A DNA stretch of 64,000 nt from Thalassotalea litorea (GTDB taxonomy: Bacteria; Pseudomonadota; Gammaproteobacteria; Enterobacterales; Alteromonadaceae). The notes beneath the pieces were generated by a model. That model was not told the origin of the DNA. It searched no databases and saw only the letters and a list, made by a program, of their open reading frames with translations. The position numbers and the translations under genes were made by a program. Location of the stretch: contig NZ_VCBC01000006.1 in NCBI RefSeq assembly GCF_005843925.1, positions 186,001 to 250,000 on the forward strand, read 5' to 3'. This document shows positions 27,141 through 36,944 of the stretch, piece by piece. Numbering within the stretch: the first letter of the stretch is position 1; each line of letters starts with the position of its first letter.

Positions 27141-29078
27141 TTAGCCATCAAGGTTGAAATCAAAGATTTTTGTCATTGAACTTTCAATCGGCTTACCATT
27201 AATGGTTGCTGGTTTGAAGCGCCATTTCTTCATTGCCTCAGAAATAGAACCTTTAAAATAACGTACCTGGCGATCGTCTTCAAAATCTAGCTCTTTAACT
27301 CGACCGGCAACATCGATAACAAATGACACCTGAACGGCTTTACTCAGTTTTCTGCGCGCGGCGAGTTTCGGGTATTTGGGCGCATAACTTTTTACGACCT
27401 GAGCATCAATTATGTCGGCTTGTTCTTGTAAATTCGGGTATGTCTTTGCAATTAACTGATTACTCTTAAGCAGTTGCGACTGACCTGACAAGTCATCCTG
27501 AAGTTCAATGACGGGTAGCACGATCTGCTTTTGAGTCTTGTTGGCAAACACCGTCATATGACTGGTTATTTGATTGGTTTCTCGACCAATTTTTGGCGTC
27601 ACTTCTCGGTTAGCAGACTGCAGCGCCACTGGCGTTAGTGGTTTTTTGGCGTCAGTGCTGGTTAGGGTATCAAGTGTATTCGTGGTGCTAACTGAGGCGA
27701 TTGAAGCCGTATTCTTGGAGAACGAATCCTTAACACCTTCTATCTTTTCGTTTACCTGCTGACGTTCTGTTAAGTCAGGGAAAATGCTCGCCGCTTCTGC
27801 AACGTTAATTGCCGCCAGGTTTTGCCTCGATTGCTGTTCATCAACCTTAGACTTGTTGGTAAGCGTTAGCTGCTCGACAATAACGTCTACCGGATTTTCC
27901 GGTAATTGGAGTGGCGATGCTGGTTCAGCAAGGGGAACATTTTGAGAAAGGTTAATATCTGTTTCTGGCGTTAGCTGTTCAGGGTTCAATAACCAATGAG
28001 CAATAGTGGCCTGAGCTATCGGTTCAAGCTCATTGTTGCCGGTCTGTTGTTGTGCTGCAATTGGTGATGTGCCAATAATTGACTGCCACAAGGAATGCGT
28101 GGAAAGCCCGGACATAGCCGCAAACAGGATGACAATGATCGTGACGGGGATAACGGAACTGAGCATTGACGATCGGTTTTTATCTTCAAGCATACGTTGC
28201 ACGCGTAGGGTTAATTCGCCACCGTTAGCGGCAATCGCTAAATCGGAACTGGCTTGATGGTAATCCGCCAAGTCGGTCATTAAGCGCGCGTAGCCAATAG
28301 TATCGTGTCGAAGTGCTAAAACCTGTTGATCACAAACACATTCACGTTCAAGACGGATCTGCCGGCCGATCCAGTGCACAACAGGATGAAAGAACAAGAG
28401 TAATTCGATGATTGCCTGACATATATTGACCGCATAGTCATAACGTTTGATATGAATGAGTTCATGCAGCAAGACTAGCTCTAATTGTTCTTTGCTTAAG
28501 CCTGTCACTAATTGCGCCGGCAACAAAATCACCGGCTTTAAAAAACCGAGTGTCATTGGCGAACTGATGCGAAATGAAAGCAATAATTGCACTTTTCGAT
28601 CCAGCTGCAATTGTTGAATCAGGGTTGTGAACTGGCTTTGTAATTGATTGGTTGGTGCAATAATTTGTTGACGACGAACACTTTGTGTCCAACAAAACTC
28701 AAGGACAAATTTCACCGTTAATGCACTAACAATTAATAACCAGGCGATTGCCAGCATATGACTGATTTGCAGCGATGAGCTTACGTTCTGGCTAAGCACC
28801 ATATTTTGTGTAGAATGCAACAAATCCTGAATCCAGGGCAGAGTTTGCATCGATGTTGCGGTAAGGTTGGCGTTTAGTAATTGTGAAAAGGTATAAATTG
28901 GTGCAACAAAACAAGCAAGAAGGGCGGTAACTGCGCACAAATATCTAAGATTTGCTTGTTTTTTATCAATAAAAATTAAGCAAATGCGGAGCGCTAAGGC
29001 AATGGCAATACCCTGCCAGAGAAAATGCCCCAGCGTATATGATAACTGCTGTAAGATATTTAACCCGGTGTCGGACAA
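27141..29078 (-). CDS. BlaR1-like M56 metallopeptidase fused to a TonB C-terminal domain
   Basis: About 645 residues. Residues 1-300 have several membrane helices and the M56 zinc-protease motif HELIH in LVLLHELIHIKRYDY. A long polar, Ser/Thr/Gln-rich linker follows (about 345-540), and the last 90 residues form a TonB C-terminal-like domain (YPKLAARRKLSKAVQVSFVIDVAGRV). BlaR1-type proteins sense a signal and cleave the partner BlaI repressor; here the penicillin-binding sensor domain is replaced by the TonB-like domain. The start is uncertain: a TTG directly after the blaI stop (29078) gives a family-like N-terminus, while an ATG at 29114 overlaps blaI. Confidence 0.82.
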   Translation of the reverse strand: MSDTGLNILQQLSYTLGHFLWQGIAIALALRICLIFIDKKQANLRYLCAVTALLACFVAPIYTFSQLLNANLTATSMQTLPWIQDLLHSTQNMVLSQNVSSSLQISHMLAIAWLLIVSALTVKFVLEFCWTQSVRRQQIIAPTNQLQSQFTTLIQQLQLDRKVQLLLSFRISSPMTLGFLKPVILLPAQLVTGLSKEQLELVLLHELIHIKRYDYAVNICQAIIELLLFFHPVVHWIGRQIRLERECVCDQQVLALRHDTIGYARLMTDLADYHQASSDLAIAANGGELTLRVQRMLEDKNRSSMLSSVIPVTIIVILFAAMSGLSTHSLWQSIIGTSPIAAQQQTGNNELEPIAQATIAHWLLNPEQLTPETDINLSQNVPLAEPASPLQLPENPVDVIVEQLTLTNKSKVDEQQSRQNLAAINVAEAASIFPDLTERQQVNEKIEGVKDSFSKNTASIASVSTTNTLDTLTSTDAKKPLTPVALQSANREVTPKIGRETNQITSHMTVFANKTQKQIVLPVIELQDDLSGQSQLLKSNQLIAKTYPNLQEQADIIDAQVVKSYAPKYPKLAARRKLSKAVQVSFVIDVAGRVKELDFEDDRQVRYFKGSISEAMKKWRFKPATINGKPIESSMTKIFDFNLDG

Positions 29079-29079
29079 A

Positions 29080-29484
29080 CTATCGCACCGTTTCCTGTGT
29101 CTGCTCCAATTCATCTAACATGGAGCGAATATCGCTAATTTCATTAGCATTGGTAGAGTTACCAATCGCTCGCATCACCAGTTGCGAAAGTGAGCCATTA
29201 AACGCTTTTTGTACGAGATCTTTTACCAAAGAACTTTGGGTTTGTACGGCACTTTCTGAAGGTACATAGATGTGGGCGCGCTGACGTTCATCACGTAAAA
29301 CCAAGCTCTTTTCATGCATGATCTGCAAAATTTTCAGCACGGTAGTGTAACCAATGTGTTGATCTTCAGGCAGGGTGTCATTATGGGCTTGGTGCACCTG
29401 GCGTACCGTTGCGGGGCCAATTTCCCATAAGATGGTTAATAAGGATAATTCCGCTTCCGTTGGTTTTCTGATGGGGCTTGCCAT
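29080..29484 (-). CDS. BlaI/MecI-family transcriptional repressor
   Basis: 134 residues with the winged helix typical of BlaI/MecI: EAELSLLTILWEIGPATVRQVHQ and the wing GYTTVLKILQIMHEKSLVLRDER. The C-terminal part (about 80-125) is the dimerisation region. Such repressors control their own operon and are inactivated by cleavage by the M56 partner encoded immediately downstream. The preceding 100 bases hold no clear TACA/TGTA dyad, so its operator could not be placed. A good ribosome binding site, AAAGAGG, precedes the ATG. Confidence 0.9.
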   Translation of the reverse strand: MASPIRKPTEAELSLLTILWEIGPATVRQVHQAHNDTLPEDQHIGYTTVLKILQIMHEKSLVLRDERQRAHIYVPSESAVQTQSSLVKDLVQKAFNGSLSQLVMRAIGNSTNANEISDIRSMLDELEQTQETVR

Positions 29485-29588
29485 ACTAACCTCTTTTTTG
29501 TTTTTATCTTACCTCTTAGACTAGCGTGAGTTTGCTACTGTCGCAACCATTTTGTACTGCCCGGTCTTCTGTGATAATTGAAACTAGG

Positions 29589-30164
29589 TCAATCTTCGTA
29601 GTGGCGATGTAATATCGTCGCCAATTGTCTTCCTAATCGCATAACTTGAGTCGATTTGTCTTCTTCTATCAGTCGGCCTTGAGCAAAGCTTGAATAAGCG
29701 CGACTAATCGTAACTTGCTGAGGTAACACGGTGACCCCCATATTACTTAATAGTAACCGCAAACTGGACAGTCCGCGGATGCCACCGAGTGCACCAGGAG
29801 ATGCCGCCATTATGCAGGAAACTTTGTCTTTATAGGCGCTCAATGGTACTTCATCTTTGCTCGTTGCCCGCGATGCCCAGTCGAGTGCATTCAACAATAA
29901 TGGGCTATAAGCACTATTATATTCTGGAGACGCAATTAACAAGCCCTGATGATCGAGTAGCAGGTTTTTAAACGCTGCGGCATGTTCGGGCATACCAGAG
30001 TCCTGCTCAATATCCTGACAAAATATTGGCATTGGAAAATCTGCAAGATTGATAACGGTGACCGTCATTCCCGCATCCTGAGCGCCACGAGCGGCAAGCT
30101 TTACTAATTGTTGATTATACGAGTCGCGCCGGGCACTGCCGGAGAAAGCTAGAATCTTGGCCAT
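29589..30164 (-). CDS. NADPH-dependent FMN reductase family protein
   Basis: 191 residues from the ATG at 30164; a longer frame to 30248 adds residues unlike the family. The flavodoxin-like fold shows SGSARRDSYNQQL (phosphate loop), SPEYNSAYSPLLLNALDW (flavin contact) and GGIRGLSSLRLLL. Relatives are FMN-binding reductases of quinones, azo compounds or chromate. Physiological substrate unknown. It is downstream of glycerate kinase on the same strand with about 230 bases between. Confidence 0.88.
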   Translation of the reverse strand: MAKILAFSGSARRDSYNQQLVKLAARGAQDAGMTVTVINLADFPMPIFCQDIEQDSGMPEHAAAFKNLLLDHQGLLIASPEYNSAYSPLLLNALDWASRATSKDEVPLSAYKDKVSCIMAASPGALGGIRGLSSLRLLLSNMGVTVLPQQVTISRAYSSFAQGRLIEEDKSTQVMRLGRQLATILHRHYED

Positions 30165-30166
30165 AA

Positions 30167-30400
30167 TTAGCGATATGTCATTTGTAAGTTGTTCTTTTTT
30201 ATACCATAGAGGCAAAAAAAACAATTTGCCAGTATTGCCGGCAAGCAATTTGAATCGGTGAGGTTTTTTCCCAACGCGGTTGGTGGTTGTAATTCGGCGG
30301 TGGCCAGTAGGGTATTGATAAGAGAATCGGCATTAAATGTTGAACCCTGTTCGAATTTAAGAACACACTCAAGGGCAACAATATAACGGTGATCAATCAT
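30167..30400 (-). CDS. Small hypothetical ORF coupled to glycerate kinase
   Basis: A 77-codon frame whose ATG overlaps the glycerate kinase stop (ATGA) and which ends just before the FMN reductase start. Nothing in it is recognisable: no signal peptide, no clear membrane helix, no motif. The overlap hints at translation, but codon composition gives no strong support, and a second 65-codon frame overlaps it. It may be a chance frame or the remnant of a longer gene. Confidence 0.25.
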   Translation of the reverse strand: MIDHRYIVALECVLKFEQGSTFNADSLINTLLATAELQPPTALGKNLTDSNCLPAILANCFFCLYGIKKNNLQMTYR

Positions 30401-31521
30401 CGCAACGTCAGTAAGTTTCCTATGGCCAAAGCCGTTTGCTGTAGGTTTTGCCGGGCGTTTTTGATCGCATTTTGTAACGTCGTCGGCCCTAAAGTGGCGC
30501 TGAAAGCGGCAACGACACCGTGTTGATACAATTGCTGATAGTCTTTACCGAGACTGCCACTAATTAGCAGGACGGGGGTATTTAACGATTTTGCCAAATT
30601 CGCTACCCCAAAGCAGGCCTTACCGGCGAGTGACTGATTATCGGTTTTGCCTTCACCTGTGATCACTAGATCGGCCCATTGAATATGCTTTTCTAGTTCT
30701 ACAGCATTGCTAATGAGATCAAATCCAGAGCCTCGTTCGACCTTGGTTATCAACTCAAGGCCTAAAGACAAACCACCGGCGGCACCCATGCCAGCCACGG
30801 TCAACAGATCAATGTCGCAATAAGGTTGCAGCACGCTCGCAAAGTGCTTTAAATTTTGATCGAGCAGCTCTACCATTGCCTTATCCGCCCCTTTTTGTGG
30901 TCCGAAAATAGCGCTGGCGCCGTTGCTGCCGCATAACGGGTTTGATACATCGCAGGCCAGAGAAAACCGGACATTTGCTAAGCGCCGATCAACACTCTGT
31001 AAATCGATGCTTTTCAGTTGCGCCAGAGAGCCTCCTCCGGGTGCGATGTCATTACCATACTGGTCGTATAATTTAGCACCGAGCGCTCGCATTAATCCGG
31101 CACCGCCATCATTGGTAGCGCTGCCACCAAGACCCAGGATTATTTTGGAAACACCATGGTCCAGAGCATCAAGTATTAATTGACCAGTGCCGAAACTATC
31201 TGTGATTAATGGATTTCGTTCCTGCTCTGATAACAGCTCCAGACCCGATGCAGAAGCCATTTCAATCACCGCCGTGTCATTGACCTTTCCCCAGTGGCTA
31301 GTCACTAATCGGCCTAAAGGATCTCGAACCTGAGTCGTCTTTATTTCACCATTGAGGGCATTGGTCAAAGCATCAACCGTCCCTTCACCGCCGTCGGCCA
31401 GGGGTAAGCAACGATACTGGCCATTGAGTTGCGAATGCGCTAACCCTTGCTGTATTGCGTTGGCAGCGTCTGCAGCGGAAACGCTTTCTTTAAAAGAATC
31501 GGGCGCAATGAGAATTTTCAT
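30397..31521 (-). CDS. Glycerate 2-kinase family protein (GarK/GlxK)
   Basis: 374 residues. It phosphorylates D-glycerate to 2-phosphoglycerate (GarK/GlxK family) in the cytoplasm, feeding glycolysis. Family hallmarks are the start IAPDSFKESVSAADAANAI, LADGGEGTVDAL, LGLGGSATNDGGAG, and the late ITGEGKTDNQS. The length is normal. It begins 75 bases beyond the strong tex terminator, so it has its own promoter. No glyoxylate carboligase or tartronate semialdehyde reductase genes are near. Confidence 0.93.
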   Translation of the reverse strand: MKILIAPDSFKESVSAADAANAIQQGLAHSQLNGQYRCLPLADGGEGTVDALTNALNGEIKTTQVRDPLGRLVTSHWGKVNDTAVIEMASASGLELLSEQERNPLITDSFGTGQLILDALDHGVSKIILGLGGSATNDGGAGLMRALGAKLYDQYGNDIAPGGGSLAQLKSIDLQSVDRRLANVRFSLACDVSNPLCGSNGASAIFGPQKGADKAMVELLDQNLKHFASVLQPYCDIDLLTVAGMGAAGGLSLGLELITKVERGSGFDLISNAVELEKHIQWADLVITGEGKTDNQSLAGKACFGVANLAKSLNTPVLLISGSLGKDYQQLYQHGVVAAFSATLGPTTLQNAIKNARQNLQQTALAIGNLLTLR

Positions 31522-31595
31522 TTAGGATCAGAACTCGCAAAGATTTATCGGATAGATTGAGCTTAAGATAAACCGGCGTCGTGGACAATGGAAAA

Positions 31596-31636
31596 AAATT
31601 AACCTCTTTGTTTTTCAATGACAAAGAGGTTAATTT
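31596..31636 (-). terminator. Strong Rho-independent terminator of tex
   Basis: Perfect 16-base arms (AAATTAACCTCTTTGT and its complement) around a nine-base loop. On the minus strand the stem is followed by a T-run, so it stops tex transcription 28 bases past the stop codon and before glycerate kinase. Confidence 0.88.
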
Positions 31637-31663
31637 AGGATCTTAAATGTTTAACGTGAAGCG

Positions 31664-33991
31664 TTATTTTTTGGCTTTCGCGAACGCTTCTGCAAAGGCA
31701 TTCCCCATCATACTATTCGCAGGTTGCTGCTCACGACCTTTATCCCGAGGCTTACGTTGCGCCGGCTTTGATGCCGCTTTTTGGGGGCGTTTTTGCTCAG
31801 GTTTTGCGGAACTGGCATTCTCATCAAGGCGCATGGTTAGCGATATTCGCTTTCTTTTCACATCAACGTCTAAAACCTTGACCTTAACGATGTCGCCAGC
31901 TTTGACGACTTCATGGGGGTCACTGACAAATTTATCGGTTAATGAAGAAATGTGCACTAAACCATCCTGATGGACGCCGATATCAACAAAAGCGCCAAAC
32001 TTGGTGACGTTACTCACTACCCCTTCGAGAATTAAATTCTCGGCCAGATCGGTAAGCTTGTTTACACCTTCTTTAAACTTCGCGGTTTTAAATTCACCGC
32101 GGGGATCCCGGCCCGGTTTTTCCAGTTCGCTCAATATGTCTTTAATGGTCGGCAAGCCAAACGTTTCGTTAACAAAATTTTCTGCGGTTAACTGTTTTAT
32201 GCTTTGCTGCTCACCAATCAGTTTTTCGACGGCCATGCCCGATTCCTGTGCCATCAAATTAACCAGAGCATAACTCTCCGGGTGCACACCTGAGGCGTCG
32301 AGTGGATTGTCGCCATGATTAATGCGGATAAACCCCGCGGCCTGTTCGAATGCTTTTGGTCCAAGACGCGCAACCTTCAACAGTTGCTGGCGATTTTGAA
32401 AAGCGCCATGTTGATCACGATAGGCGACAATATTCTGTGCCATGGTGCGAGAGAGTCCCGCGACGCGACTTAGTAACGGCATTGAGGCGGAATTTGCATC
32501 GACACCAACTGCATTTACACAGTCTTCAACGACCGCATCGAGGCTCTTGCTCAATTGGCTTTGACTGACATCGTGTTGATATTGTCCAACACCGATGGCT
32601 TTGGGTTCTATTTTCACTAATTCTGCCAATGGATCTTGCAAACGTCTGGCGATGGAGACGGCGCCGCGCAGCGAAACATCGAGATCAGGAAATTCATTGG
32701 CCGCGGTTTCCGATGCGGAGTAAACACTGGCGCCTGCTTCGGAAACGATTAATTTTGCCGGTTTGGTACCGCTCAGTTCTGCCAGTGCTTCTGCGACTAA
32801 GGTATCAGTTTCCCGGGATGCGGTACCATTGCCAATGGCAACCAACTCGACTTTATGTTCATTGATCAAATGAGATAAGGTTCGAATCGATTTTTGCCAG
32901 TGCTTTTGCGGCTCATGTGGGAAAATCGTTGTGGTATGCAATAACTTACCGGTGGCATCAACCGTTGCAATTTTGCAACCGGTACGAATGCCAGGGTCGA
33001 TGCCCATCGTCACTTTCGGACCACCTGGTGCTGCCATCAGTAAAGCTTTTAGGTTCTTAGCAAACACATCAATGGCTTCCAATTCGGCAGCTTCGCGCAT
33101 GCTAGAGATAAGCTCAGTTTCCAGAGACAAACCAAGTTTAACTTTCCAGGTCAGGCGAACAACTCGATTGATCCAAGCGGCTCCAAGCTGCTGGTTTACA
33201 TGCAACTGGTAATGATCGCGGATGATTTGTTCGGCACTTGATTCACTGAGTTCGCTTGATTCTGCGTGGGGATCCACATTTAGACTAAGTTGCAGGATGC
33301 CTTCATTGCGGCCCCGCAACATCGCTAACGCGCGGTGTGACGGTATGCTGCTTAATTTTTCACTAAACTGAAAATAATCTTTATATTTGTGAGCACCCTG
33401 GACATTTTCACCCACGACTTTCGCGCTGATATGAGCTTGCTTGAGCAAATGCCGACGAAGTTTTTGGATCAGCGGAGCATCTTCACTGAATCGCTCCATA
33501 AGGATATACACTGAGCCATCCAGCACTTCTTTGGTCGTCGGGAAGTTTGCGTCACTGGTGATGTATTTCTCGGCCTCAGCGTCTGGATCGAGGTTCCAGT
33601 CATTGAAAAGGGCGTCCGCCAATGGTTCTAACCCAGCTTCGATTGCAATTTGCCCTTTGGTGCGACGTTTGGGGCGATAAGGTAAATACAAATCTTCGAG
33701 GCTGGTTTTATTATCCGCTTGTTCTATTGCCGATTGCAATTGGGCGGTGAGTTTGCCTTGCTCTTTTATATTTTTGAGAATCAGATCACGGCGCTCCTGA
33801 AGTTCTCGCAAATAGGTAAGGCGTTGCTCGAGGTGGCGAAGGTGATTGTCATCCAATCCCTGGGTTGCTTCTTTACGGTAGCGCGCAATAAAAGGTACAG
33901 TAGCGCCGTCGTCAAGAAGGTTGATGGCGGCCTGAACCTGTGCGGGGTTAACGGTGAGTTCCTGAGCGATTTGCTGGGAAATGTTAATCAT
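31664..33991 (-). CDS. tex: Tex-family transcription accessory / RNA-binding protein
   Basis: 775 residues, the usual length. Order of domains: N-terminal helical region ([37 protein letters not shown]), YqgF RNase-H-like domain ([18 protein letters not shown] at about 328-345), helix-hairpin-helix repeats (about 490-560), and a C-terminal S1 domain ([26 protein letters not shown] at about 640-665). A basic, Lys/Pro-rich tail ends the protein. Tex is a conserved cytoplasmic nucleic-acid binding protein linked to transcription elongation. Divergent from greB, another elongation factor. Confidence 0.96.
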   Translation of the reverse strand: MINISQQIAQELTVNPAQVQAAINLLDDGATVPFIARYRKEATQGLDDNHLRHLEQRLTYLRELQERRDLILKNIKEQGKLTAQLQSAIEQADNKTSLEDLYLPYRPKRRTKGQIAIEAGLEPLADALFNDWNLDPDAEAEKYITSDANFPTTKEVLDGSVYILMERFSEDAPLIQKLRRHLLKQAHISAKVVGENVQGAHKYKDYFQFSEKLSSIPSHRALAMLRGRNEGILQLSLNVDPHAESSELSESSAEQIIRDHYQLHVNQQLGAAWINRVVRLTWKVKLGLSLETELISSMREAAELEAIDVFAKNLKALLMAAPGGPKVTMGIDPGIRTGCKIATVDATGKLLHTTTIFPHEPQKHWQKSIRTLSHLINEHKVELVAIGNGTASRETDTLVAEALAELSGTKPAKLIVSEAGASVYSASETAANEFPDLDVSLRGAVSIARRLQDPLAELVKIEPKAIGVGQYQHDVSQSQLSKSLDAVVEDCVNAVGVDANSASMPLLSRVAGLSRTMAQNIVAYRDQHGAFQNRQQLLKVARLGPKAFEQAAGFIRINHGDNPLDASGVHPESYALVNLMAQESGMAVEKLIGEQQSIKQLTAENFVNETFGLPTIKDILSELEKPGRDPRGEFKTAKFKEGVNKLTDLAENLILEGVVSNVTKFGAFVDIGVHQDGLVHISSLTDKFVSDPHEVVKAGDIVKVKVLDVDVKRKRISLTMRLDENASSAKPEQKRPQKAASKPAQRKPRDKGREQQPANSMMGNAFAEAFAKAKK

Positions 33992-34041
33992 AAAACCAAA
34001 TCCTGATGCAGTTTAATGCTTCGCAATTCTGCGAAAATTGA

Positions 34042-34114
34042 ATTGACAGTTGTATACTAGGGTTGGATTATTTAATCCAGTATTTTCGATAATTTCGCGG
34101 ATATAACTGTCAAT
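34042..34114. promoter_or_regulatory. Symmetric divergent promoter region between tex and greB
   Basis: ATTGACAGTT and AACTGTCAAT are perfect inverted arms 53 bases apart, so a TTGACA -35 box sits on each strand pointing inward (34043-34048 on +; 34108-34113 on -). A plausible + strand -10 (GATTAT) lies 17 bases on; the minus -10 is weaker. Between them is a 16-base palindrome, TGGATTATTTAATCCA (34064-34079). Reading this as two face-to-face promoters for greB and tex is inference. Confidence 0.4.
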
Positions 34115-34232
34115 ATATACTAAGCGAGCCTTTACTGCGATGGTGTTACTCGACGCGAATTATACCCGTAACATGAAACGACGATTGCATCACGGCACGA
34201 ATTTCAATCATCAATCAACTTAAAGACACAAC

Positions 34233-34718
34233 ATGAAACGATCAAACTATATCACACGGCAGGGCTGGCAAGTACTGGATGATGAATTGAAGTTCCTGTG
34301 GAAACAGGAACGCCCGAAAGTGACTCAGGCCGTATCGGAAGCGGCGGCACAGGGGGATAGAAGTGAAAACGCCGAATATATCTATGGTAAAAAGCGGCTT
34401 CGGGAAATCGATCGCCGTGTGCGTTTTTTAATGAAGCGTCTGGAAGACCTTACCATCGTTTATCCTGAGCGCCAGCAGGATGGTAAGATTTACTTCGGTG
34501 CTAAGGTTGGTTTGCTTGATGAAGATGACGGGACGATCAATTACCAATTAGTCGGGCCTGATGAATTTGATGTGAGTCAGGGAAAAATCAGTATTGATTC
34601 ACCGATTGCCAGAGGGTTACTGGGAAAGCAGGTCGGTGATGAAGTCGTCGTTAACACGCCTCAGGGAGAGCGTTATCTGGAGGTGACGAGTATTGATTAT
34701 GACTACAGTACATTCTAG
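34233..34718 (+). CDS. greB: Transcription elongation factor GreB
   Basis: 161 residues. The N-terminal coiled coil carries the conserved acidic tip (AAAQGDRSENAEYIYGKKRLREIDRRVRFL within about 37-67), and the C-terminal FKBP-like domain ends with the greB-type segment. YITRQGWQVLDDEL and the YGKKRLRE motif mark GreB rather than GreA. It rescues backtracked RNA polymerase by stimulating transcript cleavage. It precedes ompR-envZ, as in E. coli. Confidence 0.95.
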   Translation: MKRSNYITRQGWQVLDDELKFLWKQERPKVTQAVSEAAAQGDRSENAEYIYGKKRLREIDRRVRFLMKRLEDLTIVYPERQQDGKIYFGAKVGLLDEDDGTINYQLVGPDEFDVSQGKISIDSPIARGLLGKQVGDEVVVNTPQGERYLEVTSIDYDYSTF

Positions 34719-34812
34719 AACCAGGGTATCAATACCGATTCTATACCGCGAAACTTTTATGGCTTGAACATAATTTGTAACAAAAGCAGAACGTTATTTG
34801 CAAATGGGGCTT

Positions 34813-34840
34813 TTGACTTCACAGGTGTATAGCTTATAGT
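34813..34840 (+). promoter_or_regulatory. Sigma-70-like promoter for ompR-envZ
   Basis: TTGACT and TATAGT are separated by 16 bases, both close to consensus, 55 bases before the ompR start. It lies in the 176-base gap after greB. Confidence 0.6.
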
Positions 34841-34894
34841 GCTTTAAGTAGATTTTGTCGGTCACAATTCAACAATTTAAAAGCGAGACATGCC

Positions 34895-35620
34895 ATGGGA
34901 CAGGAAACCCCGAAAATAATAGTCGTAGATGATGATATGCGCCTTCGTGCTTTGCTGGAGCGCTATTTGGTTGAACAAGGGTTTGTGGTGCGTAGCGCCG
35001 CCAATGCTGAGCAAATGGACCGACTGCTAGAACGTGAAAACTTTCATCTATTGGTATTGGACTTAATGTTACCTGGTGAGGATGGCCTGTCGATTTGTCG
35101 CCGCTTGCGTCAGAATGAAAACCAAATACCGATTATCATGCTGACCGCAAAAGGTGATGAAGTGGATCGCATTATCGGATTAGAGCTTGGTGCGGATGAT
35201 TATATGCCTAAGCCGTTTAATCCGCGCGAGTTACTGGCCCGGGTAAAAGCGGTATTGCGCCGTAAAACTCAGGAGGCACCAGGTGCTCCTTCGATGGCCG
35301 AAGATGTTATCGAATTTGGTGAATTTGCACTGAATTTGGGGACCAGAGAAATGCGCAAAGGCGATATCAGTATGCCTTTGACGAGCGGTGAGTTTGCCGT
35401 ATTAAAAGCCTTGATAACCCATCCGCGCGAGCCTTTATCCCGGGATAAGCTGATGAACTTAGCCCGCGGTCGAGATTACTCCGCCTTGGAGCGCAGTATT
35501 GATGTTCAGGTGTCACGCCTGCGCCGCATGCTAGAACAAGATCCTGCTAATCCGCGTTACATACAGACTGTCTGGGGATTGGGTTATGTCTTTGTGCCTG
35601 ACGGCTCCTCGGCAGGCTAA
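34895..35620 (+). CDS. ompR: Response regulator OmpR
   Basis: 241 residues. The receiver domain shows acidic VDDD at 11-14, phospho-acceptor Asp56 in LVLDLMLPGEDG, and Lys in MPKPFNPREL; the DNA-binding winged helix includes SIDVQVSRLRRML and IQTVWGLGYVFVPDG. Sequence is very close to OmpR, the osmolarity and porin regulator. The envZ gene starts 10 bases downstream; greB lies upstream. Confidence 0.95.
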   Translation: MGQETPKIIVVDDDMRLRALLERYLVEQGFVVRSAANAEQMDRLLERENFHLLVLDLMLPGEDGLSICRRLRQNENQIPIIMLTAKGDEVDRIIGLELGADDYMPKPFNPRELLARVKAVLRRKTQEAPGAPSMAEDVIEFGEFALNLGTREMRKGDISMPLTSGEFAVLKALITHPREPLSRDKLMNLARGRDYSALERSIDVQVSRLRRMLEQDPANPRYIQTVWGLGYVFVPDGSSAG

Positions 35621-35629
35621 GCGATTGCA

Positions 35630-36925
35630 ATGAGAATTCTGCCCCGTAGTGCGTTTGGTCAGACAGTTTTATTGATTGGATTTTTATTACTGATCAATCA
35701 GGTTGTATCCTATGTCTCGGTGGCAGTCTATGTCATTAACCCCAATCTGCAGCAAATTAATCAATTATTGGCAAAGCAGGTTAAAGTTGTATTTATTGAC
35801 GGTGGTGATGCCAAATTCAGCCCCGCATTAGCAGAGGCATTCCACCAGGAAACGGGGATCGGCGTGTATCGCCAGCGTGATGCGCAAATGTCAGGTCTGT
35901 CTCAGGCCATTTACTACCCTTACCTGTCTCAACAAATGAGTGAGTTGCTCGATGGCGAAGCGGAAGTCCGTGTTTCTCAGGGCGAAGAATATCTATTCTG
36001 GATCAGGCCACCGCAGGCACCGAATTTGTGGGTGAAAATCCCTCTGGAAGGGGTGGAGGAGCAGGGCAGCTTTTCTCCTCTTATCTCATTTCTTGTGCTT
36101 ATCGGTATATTGAGTGTTGCCGGCGGCTGGTTGTTTGTCAGACAGCTAAACCGACCGCTAAAAGCACTGCAAAATGCCGCAGAAGATGTTGGTCGTGGTC
36201 AGTTTCCTGAGCCTTTGAAAGAGCAAGGCTCTACCGAGGTTATGGCGGTAACCCGAGCATTTAATCATATGTCCAAAGGCATTAAACAGCTCGAATCTGA
36301 TCGAAGTTTATTGATGGCTGGTATTTCTCATGATCTTCGCACCCCATTGACGCGGATTCGTTTGGCGAGTGAAATGATGTCGGAAAATGAAGATTACCTC
36401 AAAGATGGCATTGAAAAAGACATCGATGATATGAATGCAATTATCGATCAGTTCATTGACTACATTCGCCAGGATATGCAGGAAAACACCCAGCAAGTGA
36501 ATGTTAATCAGTTGGTTGAAGATGTATTGGAGCAAGAAGCTGTGGATGATCGACAGTTTCATGTTGAATACGGCGAGTCGGTTGATATTCCTATGGTTTA
36601 TGTGGCAATGAAGCGGGTACTGGCCAATTTAATTCAAAACGCACTGAAATATAGTGATGACGATATTGAAATTACAACCCAACTGGATAAAAGACGAAAT
36701 ATGGCTTGCATCCATGTGGCGGATAAAGGGCCGGGTATACGCGATGAAGATATTGAGCGCTTATTTGAACCGTTTACTCAAGGTGATACCGCACGGGGCA
36801 CCAAAGGTAGTGGCTTAGGGCTGGCTATCATAAAGCGCATTGTTGACGGCCATGGTGGTCATGTACATTTAAACAATCGTCGTCAAGGGGGATTGCGAGC
36901 GACGGTTGAATTGCCGCTGAAATAA
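35630..36925 (+). CDS. envZ: Osmosensory histidine kinase EnvZ
   Basis: 431 residues. TM1 at about 12-36, a periplasmic domain of about 110 residues, TM2 at about 151-171, HAMP, the H-box with His234 in [17 protein letters not shown], and an ATPase domain with N ([10 protein letters not shown]), G1 (DKGPGI) and G2 (GSGLGLAI) boxes. It phosphorylates and dephosphorylates OmpR. Co-transcribed with ompR. Confidence 0.95.
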   Translation: MRILPRSAFGQTVLLIGFLLLINQVVSYVSVAVYVINPNLQQINQLLAKQVKVVFIDGGDAKFSPALAEAFHQETGIGVYRQRDAQMSGLSQAIYYPYLSQQMSELLDGEAEVRVSQGEEYLFWIRPPQAPNLWVKIPLEGVEEQGSFSPLISFLVLIGILSVAGGWLFVRQLNRPLKALQNAAEDVGRGQFPEPLKEQGSTEVMAVTRAFNHMSKGIKQLESDRSLLMAGISHDLRTPLTRIRLASEMMSENEDYLKDGIEKDIDDMNAIIDQFIDYIRQDMQENTQQVNVNQLVEDVLEQEAVDDRQFHVEYGESVDIPMVYVAMKRVLANLIQNALKYSDDDIEITTQLDKRRNMACIHVADKGPGIRDEDIERLFEPFTQGDTARGTKGSGLGLAIIKRIVDGHGGHVHLNNRRQGGLRATVELPLK

Positions 36926-36944
36926 TACTGAGTTAAGCAATCAC

